Shown in pieces: positions 59,570-64,000 of a stretch of DNA of 64,000 nucleotides (position 1 is its first letter; each line of letters starts with the position of its first letter). A program made the translations under genes and the position numbers. The notes under the pieces are model-generated. The model ran no database searches, was not told where the DNA came from, and saw only the letters and a program-made list of their open reading frames with translations. Source of the stretch: Acidimicrobiales bacterium. GTDB lineage: Bacteria; Actinomycetota; Acidimicrobiia; Acidimicrobiales; SHLQ01. The stretch is from NCBI GenBank assembly GCA_020628865.1, contig JAHDEJ010000004.1, positions 35,274-99,273 on the forward strand. The letters run 5' to 3'.

Positions 59570-60104
59570 CGGTCGGCTCCGGGAGGGTCGGGTGATCGGT
59601 GGGATAGACGGCGGCCACGAATCCGTAGACGACGTCGCCATCGCGGGGGAGCGTCGTGAATCGTTTGGCGAGTTCGTTGATCTCGTCGAAGAACTCCTCG
59701 GCCCGTTCGCGGGGAATGCGGGCGTGACGGATCGTCGACATCTTCGGTTCGCCTGGTCCGGCTTCGGCCACGGCCTTGTCGAGGAAGCTCGCCGGCATCG
59801 TCTGTTTGGCGACCTGACCGACCACGACGGTCCGGCCGGTCCGCCCATAGAAGCGTTCTTCGATCGCGCGGACCTTGCGGGTTCGGACGACTCGGAGCAG
59901 TCCCGCCTCGACGAGCTGGTCGACGTGGTAGGCGACCGAGCTCTTTGGGCGGTCGAGGGCGGTGGCGAAGTCCGTCACCGTGGCGGCCCGCTCGAGGACC
60001 AGATCGAGGATCTGCGTGCGGACCTCGCTGGCCAGTGCCTTCACCTGTTCAGGTGTGATCGCGTGGACCTCGTCCGGGAGTTCGTAGTCAGGAACGTTCG
60101 ACAT
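59562..60104 (-). CDS. ArsR-like winged-helix transcriptional regulator
   Basis: 180 residues. Winged helix at about 18-90: EQVKALASEVRTQILDLVLERAATVTDFATALDRPKSSVAYHVDQLVEAGLLRVVRTRKVRAIEERFYGRTGR. The C-terminal half may be a ligand or dimer domain; no metal-binding cysteine cluster is seen, so a metal sensor is unlikely. It starts at ATG 60104, 4 bp from a perfect inverted repeat, which points to autorepression. It is coupled to the MFS exporter. Confidence 0.87.
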   Translation of the reverse strand: MSNVPDYELPDEVHAITPEQVKALASEVRTQILDLVLERAATVTDFATALDRPKSSVAYHVDQLVEAGLLRVVRTRKVRAIEERFYGRTGRTVVVGQVAKQTMPASFLDKAVAEAGPGEPKMSTIRHARIPRERAEEFFDEINELAKRFTTLPRDGDVVYGFVAAVYPTDHPTLPEPTDD

Positions 60105-60108
60105 TCAT

Positions 60109-60136
60109 CGAATGATCCATTTTATTCGATCATTCG
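60109..60136. promoter_or_regulatory. Perfect 9-bp inverted-repeat operator of the regulator/MFS operon
   Basis: CGAATGATC (60109-60117) and GATCATTCG (60128-60136) are separated by a 10-bp AT-rich spacer. Centres are 19 bp apart, about two helical turns. The site ends 5 bp from the regulator's ATG and lies in the only AT-rich stretch of the gap, so it overlaps promoter and leader. A dimeric winged-helix repressor would fit. Confidence 0.7.
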
Positions 60137-60169
60137 TCAAGAGGGTCCCGAGATCTGGGGCAGACGATG

Positions 60170-60883
60170 TCAGTCGACGGTCATGCGGCTGAGCCGGAGC
60201 GTCGTGAGCAGGAAGGCCACAACCACGATCGCACCAGTGATGAGAATCGCCGTCGACTGCTCGGTCGGGCGGTCGATGAGCTCGAGCGACTCCGAGATGC
60301 GAGCGAGAACCGAGGTGGTGTGCGTGCGGATGGCCAACCAGCCGGCCGTTCGGCTCAGCCCGGCCACGAAGCCCTCCCACACCAGCACATAGACGAGGCC
60401 CCATACGAGTGCCCGCTGCGTCAGCAGGCCGAGGAAGGTGAAGATCGACCCGTAGGCGAACACACCGACGGCCGAAGCAACGAGCAACCCCGTCAGGTCG
60501 TTCGAATCGCCGACGATCGCTCCGAGGATCCCCATCGGAATCAGCACGAGCGGAAGGAGGACGAGCAGCGACGACACGAAGCCGGCGAGCGCGATCTGCC
60601 AGCGGCCGACCGGCCGAAGCCAGAAGTAGACGAGCGTCTTCTCTTCGACGAGGTTGCCGATCGTCGCGGTGGCGAACACCACCACGACGAGGGGGACGAA
60701 GACCGTCAGGCCGAAGTCGGCGAGAAAGGCGACCCGGCCGTCTGCGCTGATCGTCTCCGCTCGGTCGAGGAAGACCCCGATGACGATGCCGATGGCACCG
60801 ACCGCCAGCATCGCAAGCACCCGACCACGCGTCGTGACCGAGCTGACCATCCGGCCGATCATTCCAGTGAACCCACGCATCAT
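60170..60883 (-). CDS. ABC-2-type transporter permease
   Basis: 237 residues, about six membrane helices (for example about 22-40, 62-80, 98-120, 128-150, 165-190, 210-230). EEKTLVYFWLRPVGRWQIALAGFVSSLLVLLPLVLIP is the ABC-2 cytoplasmic loop pattern. Its start overlaps the ATPase stop (ATGA), making an ATPase-permease pair. It is the last gene of the four-gene operon. Substrate unknown. Confidence 0.8.
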   Translation of the reverse strand: MMRGFTGMIGRMVSSVTTRGRVLAMLAVGAIGIVIGVFLDRAETISADGRVAFLADFGLTVFVPLVVVVFATATIGNLVEEKTLVYFWLRPVGRWQIALAGFVSSLLVLLPLVLIPMGILGAIVGDSNDLTGLLVASAVGVFAYGSIFTFLGLLTQRALVWGLVYVLVWEGFVAGLSRTAGWLAIRTHTTSVLARISESLELIDRPTEQSTAILITGAIVVVAFLLTTLRLSRMTVD

Positions 60884-61863
60884 CGACCCACCAGATACTT
60901 GAAGACGGACTCGAGATCGTCGTCCAGCGGTTGGACCTCGAACAGGGAGACGCCGTTCTGCATGGCGGCGCCGGCGATGGAGGCTCGGAATCGGTCCACC
61001 TCGTCGGTGTTCACGATCAGCTCATCGTCGCCGGTCACCGTCAACCCGCTGATGCCGACATGGGCCAGCAGGGCGGAGCCGAGCAACCGGGCGTCGGAGG
61101 AGCGAACCCGAATCCGATGCGGACGGTCGTCCATCAACTCGCGGATCTCGTGGAAGTCGCCCTGGGCAGCGAGTCGACCCTGCGCGATCACCAGCACCCG
61201 GGAACCCAGACGCTCGACCTCGTCGAGCACGTGGCTGGAAACGATCACGGCCGTGCCCTCGTCGCCGAGGCGTCGGATGAGTTCGATCATTGCGAGGCGC
61301 TGCCTCGGGTCGAGCCCGGTGAGCGGCTCATCCATGAGCAGCAGGTCGGGGGAGTGGGCGATCGCCTGAGCGACCTTGACCCGCTGCTTCATTCCCTTGC
61401 TGTAGCTGCCCACCGGCCGGGTGTCGTTCGAGTCCATCTCGACGATGTCGAGGGCTCGACGAGCAGCCTCCGTCGGCTCGTCCACCCCGTTGAGGGTGGC
61501 GGCCAGGGTGACGAACTCGATGGCGCGTTGTTCGGAGAACAGCTGCTCCTGCTGGGGAACCAGACCGATCCGGCCCCGGACCACGCGGTCGCTCCGGGGG
61601 TTCTCACCGAGCACTCGCACCATCCCTTGGGATGGCGGCTCGAGGCCGGCGATCATCCGGAGCGTGGTCGACTTGCCGGCGCCATTCGGGCCGAGCAGTG
61701 CGGTCACGCCGGGTTCGACGACGAAGCTCACGTCGGACACGGCGACGACATCGCCAAACCACTTGCTGATGTTCGAGACGACGACCGAACCGGTGGGTGG
61801 TGGCGGCTGATCCGTTGCGGGCCCCGGAGGTGGTGGCGGGGGAAGTGGCGGTGTGGCGCTCAC
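60880..61863 (-). CDS. ABC transporter ATP-binding protein
   Basis: 327 residues from GTG 61863. Walker A is GPNGAGKST, Q-loop VPQQEQL, signature SYSKGMKQRVK (variant of LSGGQ), Walker B LLLMDEPLTGLD, and SSHVLDE for the H-loop. A Pro-rich N-terminus (about 25 residues) precedes the domain, and the C-terminal 90 residues are an accessory domain. Coupled to the permease before it (GTGA) and after it. The longer frame to 62901 covers the permease and is false. Confidence 0.92.
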   Translation of the reverse strand: MSATPPLPPPPPPGPATDQPPPPTGSVVVSNISKWFGDVVAVSDVSFVVEPGVTALLGPNGAGKSTTLRMIAGLEPPSQGMVRVLGENPRSDRVVRGRIGLVPQQEQLFSEQRAIEFVTLAATLNGVDEPTEAARRALDIVEMDSNDTRPVGSYSKGMKQRVKVAQAIAHSPDLLLMDEPLTGLDPRQRLAMIELIRRLGDEGTAVIVSSHVLDEVERLGSRVLVIAQGRLAAQGDFHEIRELMDDRPHRIRVRSSDARLLGSALLAHVGISGLTVTGDDELIVNTDEVDRFRASIAGAAMQNGVSLFEVQPLDDDLESVFKYLVGR

Positions 61864-62768
61864 TTGGTCACCTCCAGGCGGCGGTAGCCCCAGGCGATGA
61901 CGGCGATGCTGATGAGGCACACGGCGGCGTAGGCGCCGACGGCCTCCCAGGTGGACACGTCCTGGATCGGTTCGTTCGGAGCATCGAAGATGCGGGCGAT
62001 CACCTCGAAGGGCAGGCCGGCGATGGATGCCAGCTGCACCTCGTTGCGCACACCGGCAGCTTCGACGAGACCGCCGGCCAGTGCGCCGCTGCCGATGAGG
62101 AGCATCACGATTCCGGCCGAGGCGAAGCCCTGGCGGTTGGTGAGCGTGGAGGCCGCCATGCCGATCAGGGTGAAGAAGATCGACATCAGCACGCCGCCTG
62201 CGGCGATCCGACCGAGGAGCTCGACCGTCTCCCCGAACCCATCGGGGCCGAGGTTGACGAACGAGTAGCCGACGAGCAGGAAGACGATGGGCAGCATCGT
62301 CACCAAGAGCAGCACCGACATGAGTGCCGTCCCCTTGGCCACCAGGTAGTTGCCCCGATTCAGCGGCGACGCCATGTAGAGGCCGAGCAGGCCGGTGCGT
62401 CGGTCGGTGCTCATCAGCTCGGGGGCGACGAAGGCGGTGAACAGGATCACGGCGATGCTTATGAGGCCGAAATAACCGGCGTAGTCTGCCACGACCTCGC
62501 CCGCGAACTCGCTCGGCAGCAGCACGGCGATGCCCATGAAGGCGATCGCCGGCACATAGGCGATGAGGATCGTGAGGATCGGCACGATCTTGAACCGGAA
62601 CTTCCGGCGAAGGCCCAGGGCCCGCTGGACCGAGGAGACCCAGACGCTGCGAGATGCGCCCCGGACGCCGGTTCGAGGACCGTCGTAGCGGCGGTAGCCC
62701 CGGTCGTAGATCTCTGCGCTGGCCGTCGGCGCGCTGCCGGGAACGGGTGGTGGAGTTGGAGTGGTCAC
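61860..62768 (-). CDS. ABC-2-type transporter permease
   Basis: 302 residues from GTG 62768. A cytoplasmic start (YDRGYRRYDGPRTGVRGASRSVW) leads into about six helices. STDRRTGLLGLYMASPLNRGNYLVAKG is the typical ABC-2 motif. Coupled by GTGA overlaps to both neighbouring ATPases. It forms the first ATPase-permease pair with the 62765-63715 gene. Confidence 0.85.
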   Translation of the reverse strand: MTTPTPPPVPGSAPTASAEIYDRGYRRYDGPRTGVRGASRSVWVSSVQRALGLRRKFRFKIVPILTILIAYVPAIAFMGIAVLLPSEFAGEVVADYAGYFGLISIAVILFTAFVAPELMSTDRRTGLLGLYMASPLNRGNYLVAKGTALMSVLLLVTMLPIVFLLVGYSFVNLGPDGFGETVELLGRIAAGGVLMSIFFTLIGMAASTLTNRQGFASAGIVMLLIGSGALAGGLVEAAGVRNEVQLASIAGLPFEVIARIFDAPNEPIQDVSTWEAVGAYAAVCLISIAVIAWGYRRLEVTK

Positions 62769-63715
62769 CGGCCGTGCACCTCCGCCAGGAAGATGTCTTC
62801 GAGCGAGTTCTGCATCGGCGACATGCGCCGAAGCGGAGCGCCGACTCGGGCGACCGCATCCCGCACGGTGTCCGAGAGTTCGTCTGCGCCGATGTCGGCA
62901 CCGACGATCAGCCGGCTGCCGTCGTCCCGCACGTCCAGCCCGGTCGCCCGCAGGGCGTCCATCAGCTGCGCCTGACGATCGGTCACGACGACGATCATGC
63001 CGCCCCGGCCGGTCTGGAGCTCGTCGATCGGTCCGGCCGCCGCGACCTGCCCTTCGGCGATGATCACGACATTGTCGGCGATGCGTTCGACCTCCTCGAG
63101 CAGGTGAGAGGATAGGACGACGTCGATTCCGTATTCCGTGCCGACTCGCCGAATCAGCTCCAACATGTCGTCGCGCTGCACCGGGTCGAGGCCGTCGGTG
63201 GGCTCATCGAGCAGGATCAGGTCCGGCGAGTGGGCGATGGCCTGCGCCAGCTTCACCCGCTGGCGCTGCCCGGTCGACATGGTGCCGATCGGGCGGGCTC
63301 GCTCCTCGCCGAGGCCGACCAGCCAGAGCGCATCGCTGGAACGCGTCGTCGCCTCCCGAGTGGGGAGGCCGTGGACCTGGGCGATGTGGCGCACGAAGTC
63401 CTGGGCGGCAACATCGTTGGGGAGGCTGTGGTGCTCGGGCGAGTAGCCGATTCGCTGCCGGAGTTCCGGACCGGCGTTCGAGGGGTCTTCGCCGAGGACC
63501 GACAGCGTTCCGCCGTCGGGATGGTGCAGACCGAGGAGCATGCCGAAGAGCGTCGTCTTGCCGGACCCGTTCGAGCCGAGGAGACCCGTGACGCCAGAAG
63601 TGACCGAGGCGGTCAGGTTGGAGAAGACGCGATGGTCGCCCCACGATTTCGACACCGCAGTCGCCGAGATCACCGGTGGAGGGGAGGTCGGTGTCCCGAC
63701 GGCTGCGGTGTGCAT
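62765..63715 (-). CDS. ABC transporter ATP-binding protein
   Basis: 316 residues from ATG 63715; a TTG upstream at 63733 is possible. Walker A GSNGSGKTT, Q-loop YSPEHHSL, signature TMSTGQRQRVKLAQA, Walker B LILLDEPTDGLD, H-loop LSSHLLEE. The first gene of a leftward four-gene operon (ATPase, permease, ATPase, permease), all GTGA/ATGA-coupled. Such double pairs usually form one heteromeric exporter or two related ones. Confidence 0.92.
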   Translation of the reverse strand: MHTAAVGTPTSPPPVISATAVSKSWGDHRVFSNLTASVTSGVTGLLGSNGSGKTTLFGMLLGLHHPDGGTLSVLGEDPSNAGPELRQRIGYSPEHHSLPNDVAAQDFVRHIAQVHGLPTREATTRSSDALWLVGLGEERARPIGTMSTGQRQRVKLAQAIAHSPDLILLDEPTDGLDPVQRDDMLELIRRVGTEYGIDVVLSSHLLEEVERIADNVVIIAEGQVAAAGPIDELQTGRGGMIVVVTDRQAQLMDALRATGLDVRDDGSRLIVGADIGADELSDTVRDAVARVGAPLRRMSPMQNSLEDIFLAEVHGR

Positions 63716-63805
63716 GGACTCAGTGTGCGGCAATTGCTCGTCCTTCGAAATGAGGGGTCACCCTGATCCGACCCTGAGGGGCCCTGATTCGCTCGACACG
63801 CTTTG

Positions 63806-64000
63806 TTTCGCTCGACACTTCCGGTCGAGGTTCCCACACCGTCGGCGCCGGGCTTGGGCTTCCGGGCGGTGTCTCGCTCGACGCTTCCGGTCGAGATTCC
63901 CACATGGTCGGCTTGGGGCTTGGGGCTTGGGCTTCCGGGCGGTGTTTCGCTCGACGCTTCCGGTCGAGGTTCCCACACCGTCGGCGCGGGGCTCGTGTTT
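63806..64000. repeat. GC-rich tandem repeat with CTCGAC/GTCGAG hairpins (runs off right edge)
   Basis: Three units begin at 63806, 63872 and 63945 (66 and 73 bp apart; the last is cut). Each starts TTTCGCTCGAC or TCTCGCTCGAC, contains CTCGAC-GCTTCCG-GTCGAG (a 6-bp hairpin), then TTCCCACA and, farther on, CTTCCGGGCGGTG. Read leftward, the units would encode STGSVER-type repeats, but no start or ribosome-binding site supports a gene. The gap 63716-63805 holds the promoter region of the ABC operon. Confidence 0.7.

Noticed and set aside
60880..62901. 673-codon frame as one ABC fusion protein
   Set aside because: The upstream part is an out-of-frame reading of the permease gene; GTG 61863 overlapping the permease stop gives a normal ATPase.
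63806..64000. Possible CRISPR array
   Set aside because: Units differ in length (66 and 73 bp), the similar part spans most of the unit, and no cas gene is near.

Overview
The window is high-GC DNA with many GTG starts and many ATGA/GTGA-coupled genes. It reads as the chromosome of a flagellated actinobacterium. The class Acidimicrobiia (Ilumatobacter-like) is my best guess, from the FlbD/CsrA/FliW flagellar set, the lack of FlgH/FlgI ring genes (monoderm flagellum) and the LAFTG-type wall-sorting signals. That placement is inference. I saw no rRNA, tRNA or CRISPR array.

Layout. (1) 1-9.4 kb: metabolic genes. A class III aminotransferase (cut by the left edge) is divergent from a coupled C45 hydrolase - GNAT - FAD oxidoreductase operon. 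Then come a PRPP-synthetase-like protein, a zinc-ribbon methyltransferase, a second GNAT, an ACT-domain protein, a PfpI-family protein, a YigZ-family protein and an HDOD protein with a degenerate receiver. (2) 9.4-35.3 kb: one near-continuous leftward flagellar locus, in transcription order csrA, fliM, fliO, fliP, fliQ, fliR, a J-domain gene, flhB, flhA, an FlhF-like gene without GTPase, a small membrane protein, flgB, flgC, fliE, fliF, fliG, fliH, fliI, fliJ, a lytic-transglycosylase/FliK fusion, flgD, flgE, flbD, motA, motB, fliL, flagellin 1, fliS, flgN, flgK, flgL, fliW, fliN. (3) 35.3-39.7 kb, rightward: fliD, a FliT-like gene, flagellin 2 with a sigma-28-like promoter and a strong terminator, then an HDOD-GGDEF protein. 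No FlgG/FlgF rod protein, FliA, FlgM or chemotaxis gene lies in the window. (4) 39.7-46.6 kb: a LiaF-like protein, a pentapeptide-repeat/potassium-channel fusion, a third HDOD protein, a luciferase-like monooxygenase, and a coupled amidase / amino-acid 2-monooxygenase pair resembling the indole-3-acetamide route.

(5) 46.4-56.9 kb looks like a rearranged island. A 208-bp exact direct repeat of the 5' end of the monooxygenase gene brackets it. Inside are a dead response-regulator fragment, a 5'-truncated fragment of a wall-anchored DUF11 protein, two small genes, a giant (about 2,737 aa) DUF11/SdrD-type surface protein with a sortase-like tail, and an IS481-family transposase remnant abutting the right repeat. 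(6) 57-64 kb: a membrane protein made of two similar halves, an MFS transporter with its HTH regulator and a perfect 9-bp inverted-repeat operator, a four-gene two-pair ABC-2 export operon, and short GC-rich tandem repeats at the right edge.

How it fits together: csrA and fliW lie at opposite ends of the main flagellar locus, and the flagellin leaders carry GGA motifs over their Shine-Dalgarno sequences. This suggests the FliW-CsrA-flagellin checkpoint known from Bacillus. Three HDOD proteins, one with GGDEF, sit around the flagellar genes and may link motility to c-di-GMP signalling.
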